The position numbers and the translations under genes are program-made. Positions 45,851-54,240 of a stretch of DNA of 64,000 nt are shown here, in pieces. How positions within the stretch are numbered: the stretch's first letter is position 1; each line of letters starts with the position of its first letter. The notes under the pieces are model-generated. The model worked only from the letters and a program-made list of their open reading frames with translations. It was not told the DNA's origin and did no database searches. Origin of the DNA: Brevibacillus reuszeri (GTDB lineage: Bacteria > Bacillota > Bacilli > Brevibacillales > Brevibacillaceae); assembly GCF_002897295.1 (NCBI RefSeq), contig NZ_BEXF01000003.1:62001-126000 (forward strand), in the 5' to 3' direction.

Positions 45851-47338
45851 TTATAATCCCAGTACTTTAAACCAGGTAAAGTACGCCAGGCTGATTATCG
45901 AAGCCCCGATGAAGCAGGTAACAATCGCGTATTTGACCTGATCCAGCACGGAAAAATAACCGGTTCCAAAATAGATCGTATTCACTTTCGAATGCGGCGG
46001 CAGTGTAATTGTATACGTCATCGTCATGGCTGCAGCCAAAGCAAGTGGCACCGGGTCCATGCCGAGCGTCTTCGCGAGGGCAATAAAAGCTGGTATCAAG
46101 ATTGTAACTCGCACCGTCTTGCTCGTAAAAATGAGGTGGCTATACATACTCAGGAAGATAACCACAACCGCAACCATGGCATGGCTCATCTGTTCCAGTC
46201 CTAATGTGCTGACCACATTCTTGATAATCCATTCCGCGCCCTTTGATTTATCCAGCGCGTTTCCTACCGCATACGCACCCGCCGCGAAGATCATAAGCTC
46301 CCATTTGATATTCGTATCTTTCCAAGTCAGAAGACCTACTCTCGGAAGCAAACAAAGCAATGCAGCCAATACTGCTGTCTGTTCCGTGCTTATTTCAAAG
46401 CCGAACCAATCCTTGTGATAGTCTCCTGTTGCCCACAGAATGACCGTCAAGATGAAAATGATTGTAGCTTTTTTCTCATCCTGCGAGAATTGACCCAGCT
46501 TTTTCAATTCATCATGCAGCGTTCCCATCACATCTTGGAAATTCGATTCATCCTTAATCGAAAATAGCTTGAACCCTATGAAAAAGGTGATGAGCATCGT
46601 GATGATCGCTGTAGGCATGGACGCCAGCAGCCAATCCATGTAGCCAATCTGTCCGCCTGCCAGCTCATTAATAAACCCGACCGCGATAATGTTTCCCGAG
46701 GTCGCTGTCATGACACCGGAAGTCGCGAGCGCATCTGCTTGCACGCCTTGGAGCATCATCACTCGTCCAAGATTGCTTCTTCCCGGAATTGCCTTGTAGA
46801 CCTCGAGCAGAATCAAGCAAATGGGCACCATGAGCGTCGCTCTTGCTGTCGTAGAAGGTACGAAGAATGCCAAAATAAAGTTAATCGCAATTAAAACCAA
46901 TAGCGTCATTTTCGGAGTTTTACCGAATTTCGTTACCATCCACAAAGCAAATCTCCGACCCAGATTGGATTTGATCATCGCGGAAGTAAGAATAAAGGCG
47001 GAAACCATCAACCAGATAACATCAAACCCTAATGTACCAAAGACCACTTCCTGATCTTCTACAGCACCAATCAAAGGCAGCAGAAGTATTGCGATGATGG
47101 ACGTCAAGTAAATCGGAATAGGAGTGGTAATCCAGAGCACCAACGCCCCTGTAAAAATAGCGATTGATTTTTGTGCAGCCGGCTCCATTCCTTCTGGAGT
47201 AGGCATGAACAGTAGCAATAGCATGAGGATGATGGCGATCGGTATTCCCCACTTTTTCATGCGTTCCTCAAATCTACTCTTCTTTTTGATAGGTGGTCCT
47301 TTTCCTTCCTTGTCTGTGGCTGCCAGATTATCGCTCAT
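45851..47338 (-). CDS. DASS (SLC13) family sodium-coupled anion symporter
   Basis: A 495-aa transporter with about 11-12 membrane segments. Family features are FFVPSTTARATLMVPI and TATSGNIIAVGF (substrate and sodium loops) and LPPHSKVNTIYFGTGYF near the end. DASS proteins import di- and tricarboxylates, sulfate or similar anions. The start ATG follows AAGGGGGATTTAC. It heads an operon with apgM and is divergent from a LysR regulator, so it is probably induced by its substrate. Confidence 0.9.
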   Translation of the reverse strand: MSDNLAATDKEGKGPPIKKKSRFEERMKKWGIPIAIILMLLLLFMPTPEGMEPAAQKSIAIFTGALVLWITTPIPIYLTSIIAILLLPLIGAVEDQEVVFGTLGFDVIWLMVSAFILTSAMIKSNLGRRFALWMVTKFGKTPKMTLLVLIAINFILAFFVPSTTARATLMVPICLILLEVYKAIPGRSNLGRVMMLQGVQADALATSGVMTATSGNIIAVGFINELAGGQIGYMDWLLASMPTAIITMLITFFIGFKLFSIKDESNFQDVMGTLHDELKKLGQFSQDEKKATIIFILTVILWATGDYHKDWFGFEISTEQTAVLAALLCLLPRVGLLTWKDTNIKWELMIFAAGAYAVGNALDKSKGAEWIIKNVVSTLGLEQMSHAMVAVVVIFLSMYSHLIFTSKTVRVTILIPAFIALAKTLGMDPVPLALAAAMTMTYTITLPPHSKVNTIYFGTGYFSVLDQVKYAIVTCFIGASIISLAYFTWFKVLGL

Positions 47339-47417
47339 GTAAATCCCCCTTGCCCCATGAAATGTATACGATTTCATCTTATTCAACCACATACCATAAA
47401 ACAATTTGATTTATTTT

Positions 47418-47442
47418 CAATAATCATAAGATAATGTTATTG
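47418..47442. promoter_or_regulatory. Candidate LysR operator between divergent genes
   Basis: CAATAA and TTATTG arms are separated by 13 bases in the 167-base space between the DASS gene and lysR. It has the dyad form used by LysR-type regulators. Confidence 0.4.
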
Positions 47443-47505
47443 TTCGGAAAAATTTGATATCATACAAAAAAGAGCCCTATCTGTTCAGAGAAGGAGACGA
47501 AAACG

Positions 47506-48426
47506 ATGAACCTGACAAAGCTCCAAGCCTTCCTCACTCTCTCGGATTGTCTAAACTTTACCGAAGCCGCAGAGCTGCTCTACTGCTCACAGCCCGCCGT
47601 CAGTATGCAAATCCAGAGCCTTGAACGTGATTTAGGCTTTCCCCTTTTTGATCGTATCGGCAAAAAGCTTTACTTAACTACGTATGGCGAGCATTTTAAA
47701 CCGTATGCCGAGCAAATCATTAATCTCTACCATTCGTCAAAAGAGCACATAAAGCAGCTGGATAACCTGGCTGCTGGTACTCTCTCTTATGGGGCGAGTA
47801 ATTTTGTCGGAGTCTACCTGCTCCCCGCTATTCTTGGCATTTTTACGAAAAAGTTCCCCGGCATCAAGGTCAATATGAATATTACCTCCTCCAGCCATTT
47901 GCTAGACATGCTGGAGTCAAACAGAGTCGAGTTTCTCATACTCTCTGACCGCATTCCAATTGATGAAACACGCTTTCAGTCGAAAACGTTCTATCAGGAT
48001 GAGCTGGTTCTCATCGCGAGTAGTGAGCATCCACTGGCACAAAAAGAGCAGTGTACGTTGACTGATTTGGTCCATGAAACCTTGATATTAAAACCGAATA
48101 AATCGGCTACACGCGTCTATTTGGAAGGAAAATTCAAAGAGTATGGCATAAGCTTTCCACACTTTATGGAGATCAGCAATCTAGAGGCGATCAAACAAGG
48201 GGTCATCCATGGTCTTGGCGTGTCGATCGTTTCGCGATTTGCGATCAGTCAGGAAATCAAGCACGGATTACTTGAGGAGATTCCCATCAAAGGGGTACAA
48301 TTTCTCAGAGGAATTCGTTACGTGTTTCATCGGGGGAAGCATCTTTCCCCAGCGGCCCAACAATTTATCACGCTGCTGGATGAGCGCAATGAAATGGCAT
48401 ACAAAAACAAGCTGCCAACGATTTGA
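47506..48426 (+). CDS. LysR-type regulator beside the DASS-apgM operon
   Basis: A 306-aa LysR protein. The helix-turn-helix is FTEAAELLYCSQPAVSMQIQ within residues 18-37, followed by LERDLGFPLFDRIGKKLYLT. The C-terminal domain is the usual two-lobed ligand fold. AAGGAGACG precedes the ATG. It is divergent from the DASS symporter and converges on the peptide-exporter locus, from which it is separated by a terminator. It most likely controls the DASS-apgM operon. Confidence 0.93.
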   Translation: MNLTKLQAFLTLSDCLNFTEAAELLYCSQPAVSMQIQSLERDLGFPLFDRIGKKLYLTTYGEHFKPYAEQIINLYHSSKEHIKQLDNLAAGTLSYGASNFVGVYLLPAILGIFTKKFPGIKVNMNITSSSHLLDMLESNRVEFLILSDRIPIDETRFQSKTFYQDELVLIASSEHPLAQKEQCTLTDLVHETLILKPNKSATRVYLEGKFKEYGISFPHFMEISNLEAIKQGVIHGLGVSIVSRFAISQEIKHGLLEEIPIKGVQFLRGIRYVFHRGKHLSPAAQQFITLLDERNEMAYKNKLPTI

Positions 48427-48446
48427 CCGTTAGCAGCTTGTTTTCA
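48402..48446. terminator. Bidirectional terminator, LysR and peptide operon
   Basis: CAAGCTGC-AACG pairs with CGTT-GCAGCTTG, followed by TTTTC on plus and TTTTTG on minus. It overlaps the lysR stop and closes the peptide operon. Confidence 0.85.
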
Positions 48447-48459
48447 TTTGCCTGACTTT

Positions 48460-48567
48460 TTACTTTGCAGCAACAGCACCAGCTGCTCTCAGTTGCTCAT
48501 TCATCATGAGAATCTTAGTGAGTTTTGTGCCGTTTTTCTTGTCCAATCTTGGGATCATTGGTATCAT
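48460..48567 (-). CDS. 35-aa basic peptide, candidate precursor of the exporter locus
   Basis: GGAGGTGACATAC gives an ideal ribosome site seven bases before this ATG. The peptide starts MIPMIPRLDKKNG, continues TKLTKILMMNEQLR and ends in a small-residue tail AAGAVAAK. Net charge is about +5, with one Asp and one Glu and no Cys. It is 30 bases downstream of the GNAT gene on the same strand and immediately before a strong terminator, so it is the last gene of the GNAT-ABC-GNAT operon. I know no matching family. A precursor or signalling peptide handled by its neighbours is the natural hypothesis; a stand-alone small protein remains possible. Confidence 0.6.
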   Translation of the reverse strand: MIPMIPRLDKKNGTKLTKILMMNEQLRAAGAVAAK

Positions 48568-48597
48568 GTATGTCACCTCCCTTCACCGTTTCTTCGG

Positions 48598-49128
48598 TCA
48601 ATTCAGTATCGGTGCTTTATTCACTCTATTCAAGTAGCTCTGTAATCGTTGGAATTCACTAGAATATAGATTCTCCATTCCATAATTGCCCTCATGCTGA
48701 CCACTTATTTGGGCAAATTTGGAGTAGAGACGATTCAGATACACGTTCTGCTCCTGTGCACGAAATTGAACCAGCTTGATGTGTGTATTCTCTCTCGCAA
48801 TTTGATTAACCAAGTAACACAGCCCCGTTACAAACAAACGAGTGCTTCGATATTCTTTAGACACGATCACTGACTCCACAAATACGATCTCTCCTGCTGG
48901 ATCGTGTTGGTTTTGTGTATTGACATAGCGGTAATGCCCCCAGCCGATGACGGTGTTCATCGGATCGAAAATCAAAATGATCTGGGATTGATCGATCGAA
49001 TCAATGATATGAAACAAGGTATCGCACAAGGTGAATTCCACGCTAAAATCCTGTCGATTTCGAATAAAATATAAGGTGAACTGGGCATAGTCTTCAGCGC
49101 TTACACAGTTTCTAAATGTCGCCCGCAT
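48598..49128 (-). CDS. GNAT-like acyltransferase of the peptide locus, 176 aa
   Basis: A GNAT-fold protein with a non-standard acyl-CoA loop: SVIVSKEYRSTRLFVTGL, where the usual Gly-x-Gly/Ala is absent. The preceding strand and following helix fit the fold, and it resembles the second GNAT-like protein of this locus (51337-51849). Its ATG follows GGAGGTACTAAGCC and overlaps the end of the ABC gene by 17 bases, so the two are translationally coupled. It may acylate the small peptide or a metabolite that the exporter moves, but this is inference. Confidence 0.7.
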   Translation of the reverse strand: MRATFRNCVSAEDYAQFTLYFIRNRQDFSVEFTLCDTLFHIIDSIDQSQIILIFDPMNTVIGWGHYRYVNTQNQHDPAGEIVFVESVIVSKEYRSTRLFVTGLCYLVNQIARENTHIKLVQFRAQEQNVYLNRLYSKFAQISGQHEGNYGMENLYSSEFQRLQSYLNRVNKAPILN

Positions 49129-51304
49129 GGCTTAGTACCTCCGTCGTTCTACGTCCCTTCAGTTTTTCCCTAACGTATTCATCGATTGTTGGATTGCTTG
49201 CTAAAATGTACTGGAGTACTTTGCGCTGCAACGATACGCAAATACACGGCGTCAGAGCTGTAATGGTAGCGGTTCTCGGAATATGATCGAGTAGGGCAAT
49301 CTCTCCAAAATGATCACCATCCTCCAACACAGCCACTTGGATTGAGCCATTTTCTGTTTCGGCTGTGGCTTTGGTGACTTCTACTCTACCCCTTACAATG
49401 ACATAAAACTTCTCGCCTTTTTCCCCTTCACGAATGATCACCTCACCCGTTGAAAAAGCTTCTGTTTGAAATAGACCGGCGATATCATCCAGAACAGATT
49501 GATCCACGCCACGAAAAAAAGGAAGTCTTGAGAGTCGCTCGCCATCAATCGTAGCTTCCTTGCCGCTCTCGGAGATAGATAGACCATTTTGCTTTTCCCA
49601 AAGCTCCTGATAAAAACCGCCATTTGCAATCATTTCATGATGACTTCCACGATCGACCAGCTTCCCTTTGTCAAAGGCAAAAATTTGATCCATTTCTGTG
49701 ACCGATGCGAGCCTGTGTGTAACGGAAATGACTGTCCTGTTCTGTGAGAGATCATGAAACGTTTGGTTCAGAGAGGACTCAGCGATTGGGTCTAAAGCAG
49801 AAGTCGCTTCGTCCAAAAACAAAATCGATGGATTTCGCAGAATGGCTCTGGCAATCGCAATTCTCTGCCTTTGCCCACCCGAGAAATTACTGCCCTCATC
49901 CAGCACTTCTGACTGATAACCATCTGGCAGGCTCGTAATATATTCATGAATTTCCGCCATTTTTGCAGCTTCCATGACCTCTTCCAAGGATGCTTCGGGA
50001 CGACCCAAGTGAATATTTTCCAAGATGGTACCTTTGAATAAGAAGTTATCCTGAAAAACGATCCCGATTCGTTCGCGATATGTGCCTTGATCTATGTGTT
50101 GCATTTCCTTACCGTTGATTCGAATTTGACCCTGCTCCGGATGATAAAATCCGATTAACAGCTGAAGCAGAGTGCTTTTACCAGAACCACTCGAACCAAC
50201 GAAAGCGACCTTTGACCCGAATGGAATATCCAGGGTGATTTGCTTGAGTACAGGATGATTCTCATCATACCCAAAAGTTACATTTTCTGCCGAAAGTACC
50301 ATTTGCCCACTGTCGTTGTCGCCCATGGCATGAATTGAGCCTGTCTTTTCCTTTGGTTGGTCAAATACTTGCGCAAGGCGCTCCAAGCTGACAGATGCCT
50401 CCGTCACAGCCGGTATCGTATACGTCAGGTTAAAGACCGCATTTCCCATAGAGGTGTACATCGTGAAAAACCCGACCAAAGCGCCAACGGTAATATGGCC
50501 TTGCAGTGCCAAATACGATCCGAACGCGACGATAGCGAAGTTGACAAGAAGCAGGCTTGCCATCGGAAATCGTTCCAGACGTGCATCCATTACCTGTTTG
50601 TGATAATTCGCAATCGAGAAAGCTTGCAGCCTTGATTGAAACTTATGAATCATCGATGCCTGCAAATGATAGCCTTTGATTACCTTTTGGGCTTTTATAT
50701 TTTCATTGACGTCACTCACTAAGAGGCCAACCTGCTCAAAGTAATGATTATTTGCCTCATGCGCTCGCCTGTTCAGGAAGTAAGGTCCGGTGAAAATGAT
50801 GAAGGCCCCTGCTATAATCAAAAGTGCCATTCTCCACTCCAACGTAAACAAGACCGCTGTACTGAACACGACCACGACAAGTGACTGAATTCCCGTTGTA
50901 AGCACCACGGACAAGGCGCTTTCAATCGCCGGTAAATCAACGGTGAAATGCGAGACTAGTTCCCCTGACCGCTTTTTTTGAAAATATCCTACATGTATGT
51001 GCTGCAGGTGTTCGAATAAGCGTTTTCGCAAATCTGTTTGTACTTTTGTGATTAATTTGGCCAAAAATACATCACTAGCCAGCCCGGAGGAAATACAAAT
51101 GACTGCGCAGATTCCAAACACAGTCAAGAAAAGATAAAAGTATTGGAAATCTCGGGGTTCGATTGCGTTGTCGATAATGTATTTAAAGCTAAGAGGCGCC
51201 AAAGAGACGAAAGCAAGATCGAGTAAAAGAGTAATTAAGAAGAAAGCTGTCAGTCTTTTATAAGGTCTGATGTAAGTAAGCAGATTTTTAATAACGAAGA
51301 TCAT
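49112..51304 (-). CDS. ABC exporter fused to a cyclic-nucleotide-binding domain
   Basis: A 730-aa half-exporter of type IV fold. Six membrane helices span about residues 15-310, and the ATPase follows with Walker A GSSGSGKST (370-378), signature NFSGGQRQR (473-481), Walker B ILFLDEATSALD and H-loop His530. From about 590 to 710 comes a cyclic-nucleotide-binding domain with an intact phosphate cassette, FGEIALLDHIPRTAT (666-680), containing the Glu and Arg that bind cAMP or cGMP. There is no C39 leader-peptidase domain. It works as a dimer. AGGAGACTACTAG precedes the ATG. GNAT genes on both sides and a small peptide gene suggest export of a modified peptide. Confidence 0.9.
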   Translation of the reverse strand: MIFVIKNLLTYIRPYKRLTAFFLITLLLDLAFVSLAPLSFKYIIDNAIEPRDFQYFYLFLTVFGICAVICISSGLASDVFLAKLITKVQTDLRKRLFEHLQHIHVGYFQKKRSGELVSHFTVDLPAIESALSVVLTTGIQSLVVVVFSTAVLFTLEWRMALLIIAGAFIIFTGPYFLNRRAHEANNHYFEQVGLLVSDVNENIKAQKVIKGYHLQASMIHKFQSRLQAFSIANYHKQVMDARLERFPMASLLLVNFAIVAFGSYLALQGHITVGALVGFFTMYTSMGNAVFNLTYTIPAVTEASVSLERLAQVFDQPKEKTGSIHAMGDNDSGQMVLSAENVTFGYDENHPVLKQITLDIPFGSKVAFVGSSGSGKSTLLQLLIGFYHPEQGQIRINGKEMQHIDQGTYRERIGIVFQDNFLFKGTILENIHLGRPEASLEEVMEAAKMAEIHEYITSLPDGYQSEVLDEGSNFSGGQRQRIAIARAILRNPSILFLDEATSALDPIAESSLNQTFHDLSQNRTVISVTHRLASVTEMDQIFAFDKGKLVDRGSHHEMIANGGFYQELWEKQNGLSISESGKEATIDGERLSRLPFFRGVDQSVLDDIAGLFQTEAFSTGEVIIREGEKGEKFYVIVRGRVEVTKATAETENGSIQVAVLEDGDHFGEIALLDHIPRTATITALTPCICVSLQRKVLQYILASNPTIDEYVREKLKGRRTTEVLSHAGDI

Positions 51305-51336
51305 CTAGTAGTCTCCTTCGAGCTAGCAATAAACCT

Positions 51337-51849
51337 TTATTGACGCATTTTCTGTACGAACGTGAGTAGATCGGATGGCGAACAGCGATATTCGTCCAGC
51401 ATCCCATGCTCGGTGTGGGCGGATGCTGTTTTTGTAGCTATTTTTACAAAAAGCTTTTGTAAGTAAGCATCCGCAGGGGCCCAGAAATGCAATTCTTTTA
51501 CTTCCCTGTCCAATTGTTCGAGGTATTCTGTGAAAAATTGAAGCGCTCGAGCGAAAAGAAGGGTTCCCCTATATTGGTTTGCTAAAAAAATTACCTGGAT
51601 TTGTACAATATCGGTATCTTCATACCCCTTTTCTCCCGTTCCATAGATGCAGCCAAATGCTCCGACTACTTCATCATCGTCATTGAAACAGAGAAAGGAT
51701 TCATGGGTCATCAAAATAGGACTGACAATATAACTAAGTGCCACAGGGAAAGCATATGGCAGCTGCAACTGCTCGTAATTCTCCAACAGAAATTCAACGT
51801 ATTTCTGCTGATAAAACTCTGAAGCACAAATCGAAAAATAATAGCTCAT
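51337..51849 (-). CDS. GNAT-like acyltransferase, first gene of the peptide locus, 170 aa
   Basis: A GNAT-fold protein related to the one at 48598. Its acyl-CoA loop reads VIFLANQYRGTLLFARAL, again missing the second glycine of the classical R-G-x-G-x-A motif. Other GNAT features are the strand before it (DTDIVQIQ) and the helix after. It is 32 bases upstream of the ABC exporter. GAGGGAG precedes the ATG. Two diverged acyltransferases in one operon hint at two modification steps or a heterodimer. Confidence 0.7.
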   Translation of the reverse strand: MSYYFSICASEFYQQKYVEFLLENYEQLQLPYAFPVALSYIVSPILMTHESFLCFNDDDEVVGAFGCIYGTGEKGYEDTDIVQIQVIFLANQYRGTLLFARALQFFTEYLEQLDREVKELHFWAPADAYLQKLFVKIATKTASAHTEHGMLDEYRCSPSDLLTFVQKMRQ

Positions 51850-51875
51850 CTCATTTCTACTCCCTCAGTCTTTCA

Positions 51876-51968
51876 CTAGCCAAAGCGGTCATTTCTCCCT
51901 GACATGTTATTACCCGTTTTGTCAGTAGTTCCAAACGTACAGTGGGACTTAGGTACCAGATTCCACAT
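51876..51968 (-). other. Possible 30-aa leader ORF upstream of the GNAT-ABC operon
   Basis: A short minus-strand frame, starting MWNLVPKSHCTFG and ending SGRNDRFG, with AAGGCG seven bases before its ATG. It lies in the leader of the operon. The ribosome site is mediocre, so this is only noted. The rest of 51850-52067 shows a TATACT-like -10 near 52015 on minus and nothing else. Confidence 0.2.
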
Positions 51969-52067
51969 TCTTCTTCGCCTTAGCCCATCTTGTATCCTTC
52001 CTGTTAATAGTATAATGGCAAATGTTTTTTGTTATTGTGATCCATGTTACATTTTTCGATTTTTTTG

Positions 52068-52116
52068 TAAAAAGGAAATGGATAGAGCTCAGATTTTACT
52101 GATACTCTACCCATTC
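52068..52116 (-). terminator. Terminator of the YheC/D gene
   Basis: AATGG-TAGAG pairs with CTCTA-CCATT and inner CAG/CTG, with a T-rich run on the minus strand. Confidence 0.7.
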
Positions 52117-52120
52117 TTCA

Positions 52121-53239
52121 TTAGCGATTGGCTGCTTTCGCGGAGAGCCTGGTCTCACGGCTGTCCTGCCCTTTCGTTTTCGCCAAGTACATCGCATATT
52201 CAAGTGGTCTGGAAATGGCTTGCTTATACTGCTGCACAGCTCCCATCTCGCGGAATATTTCCCGTGCGGGCTTCGGATTGACTTCGATTAGCCAAGCTCT
52301 CCCATTGACGTCAATCCCGATATCCAACCCGAATTCCACCATTCTCCCAAAGTGGTTCTCTAGCGTCTCTGCTGTCTGAAAAGCAAGCTGTTCACAATCC
52401 TCTACAATTTGGGTAGAACGCTCCGCTCCAAACCTGGGCTGCAAAAAGGTGGCCACAGGAATGGCTTTGCCACCGCCATGCAGGTTGGAGGTTGCGCTGC
52501 GCTCACCGCCTACCCGAATCCCATGACCCGTAATTCGCCAGTCGCCTTGGCCATCCTTTTGGATCAAAAGACGCATGTCTACTGCACGAGCCGGAACGAG
52601 CTGCAGTCTCAACCCTTGCTGAACGATGTACTTCTCGCTTCTCGTCCAACGATCGACCCAACGCTGAACAGATGATGCCTGCTTTAACACCGTCGCGACC
52701 TTTGCCCGTTGTTTGTCCCTGCCTAACAAGCGATACCCCTCCGACGTCTTCTCAATGCTGAGGATGTTTCGCCCGCCTGTTCCATTCAAAGGCTTTACAT
52801 AGAGGAGTGAATGCCTTCCCAGCATTTTGACCAGATTGGTTCGGTTGTACAGCCAGGTTTCCGGTAGCCACCGATGCATACGGGTATCACGATGAAGAAC
52901 CTCATGGACCCGCCATTTGTTAGCCAAGCGGTTATTCGCATACAAAAAATTGCTCGTACGGCGAAAAGCTACATAATCTTTGAAAGCTTGGGTGGGCGTG
53001 TACCGATAGCGGTCAAAAACCGCATCCGGCCGATCAAAAATACGTCCCTTAAATTTTCCGCCAGCATCCAGTACATACCCCCTGACCTGCTTGCCTGATG
53101 CTAGCACATCTTTTGGGGAAAACAGGAAAACTGTACTGCCCAGCTCATGTCCTGCCCGGAGTAGACGCCGAAAGTAAGCTGGCTCTGCAAATTTTTTGCC
53201 TTCTCGCCAGGTCAGGATTCCGATGATGGGTCGTTTCAT
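52121..53239 (-). CDS. YheC/YheD family protein (endospore coat-associated, ATP-grasp)
   Basis: A 372-aa protein of the YheC/D family, found in spore formers and linked to the spore coat. An N-terminal domain (MKRPIIGILTWREGKKFAEP) precedes an ATP-grasp fold: nucleotide loop LLYVKPLNGTGGRNILSI near 145-162 and metal-binding end DIGIDVNGRAWLIEVNPKP near 317-335. It may ligate or modify coat proteins; the substrate is unknown. GAGAGGGTG precedes the ATG. It is strong evidence that the organism sporulates. Confidence 0.9.
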   Translation of the reverse strand: MKRPIIGILTWREGKKFAEPAYFRRLLRAGHELGSTVFLFSPKDVLASGKQVRGYVLDAGGKFKGRIFDRPDAVFDRYRYTPTQAFKDYVAFRRTSNFLYANNRLANKWRVHEVLHRDTRMHRWLPETWLYNRTNLVKMLGRHSLLYVKPLNGTGGRNILSIEKTSEGYRLLGRDKQRAKVATVLKQASSVQRWVDRWTRSEKYIVQQGLRLQLVPARAVDMRLLIQKDGQGDWRITGHGIRVGGERSATSNLHGGGKAIPVATFLQPRFGAERSTQIVEDCEQLAFQTAETLENHFGRMVEFGLDIGIDVNGRAWLIEVNPKPAREIFREMGAVQQYKQAISRPLEYAMYLAKTKGQDSRETRLSAKAANR

Positions 53240-53301
53240 GATTGCACCCTCTCTCGTTTCCTCCCTGGCAGTTTATTCAGCTACTCACCAGTTGGCGCTT
53301 C

Positions 53302-54207
53302 CTACAGCTTATTTTCCAGGGCTAACAGGTCTTCTGGCAAAGGGGCTTGTGCTTCTACGACCTGCTGGCTAAACGGATGCTCAAAGCGCAGAATAGCCCC
53401 ATGTAGCGCTTGTCTTCGGATAAGATCACGTTTGCCGCCATACAGGTCATCGCCCAGTAGTGGGTGACCGATATAGCTCAGATGAACCCGAATCTGATGG
53501 GTACGCCCTGTTTCTAGCCGACATTCCAGCTGGGTCGCTGTTTTATACCGCTCCCGAACCTGATAATGCGTGATTGCCTGGTCGCCATTTGGCGTAACCC
53601 GTCTTCTGGTCGGATGATTGCGGTCTTTTCCAATCGGCTCGTTGATCTTCCCGCTATCTTTTGACACCTTGCCATGAGCAAATGCCCAATATGTACGCTT
53701 GATTTTTCTCTCACGTAAAAGCTCATCCAGAAGAGCTGACGCCCACGCATGCTTGGCATAAAGAACAACGCCTGATGTGTCCTGGTCAAGTCGGTGTACG
53801 TGACGTACTTTTGCCTGCAAGCCCGTCCGAAAAAAATGACCTGCGACTAAATGATCCAGTGTGAGATGGTGATGCGATTCGGTCGGATGCAAAAGCAGCC
53901 CAGCCGGCTTGTTTACGATCAGCAAGTGATCATCCTCATACAGGATGTCTGGCACCTCACTCGCGGGATCTAGTCCAAGCGGCTCTGGCGGACACAAGCG
54001 CAAGCGAATTTCCTGACCCTCTGCGCCTTTTATATGCTGGGCAACTGGCTCACCGTCAAGCAGAACTTCTTTGTATTGAAATAAAAGATGGACCTGTTTA
54101 CGAGGGAGCTTCCACTCCTCCCGCAACAGGTTCCCAATTGGAATGGTCGCATCCTCAGCACGCAAGTGAGTGATAAGCCATTCCCCTTCTTTTTTCATGT
54201 CTTGCAT
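53302..54207 (-). CDS. RluA family pseudouridine synthase
   Basis: A 301-aa enzyme that isomerises uridine to pseudouridine in rRNA or tRNA. An S4-like N-terminal region (10-75) is followed by the catalytic domain with HRLDQDTSG, catalytic Asp141, and the late LETGRTHQIRVHL and HPLLGDDLYGG segments. RluD-type, but the exact target site cannot be read. AGGGAG lies 10 bases before the chosen ATG. It is followed on the same strand by the YheC/D gene, 62 bases on. Confidence 0.93.
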   Translation of the reverse strand: MQDMKKEGEWLITHLRAEDATIPIGNLLREEWKLPRKQVHLLFQYKEVLLDGEPVAQHIKGAEGQEIRLRLCPPEPLGLDPASEVPDILYEDDHLLIVNKPAGLLLHPTESHHHLTLDHLVAGHFFRTGLQAKVRHVHRLDQDTSGVVLYAKHAWASALLDELLRERKIKRTYWAFAHGKVSKDSGKINEPIGKDRNHPTRRRVTPNGDQAITHYQVRERYKTATQLECRLETGRTHQIRVHLSYIGHPLLGDDLYGGKRDLIRRQALHGAILRFEHPFSQQVVEAQAPLPEDLLALENKL

Positions 54208-54240
54208 GGGCTTGTATCTCCCTGTCTTGTGGTCTCTTTC

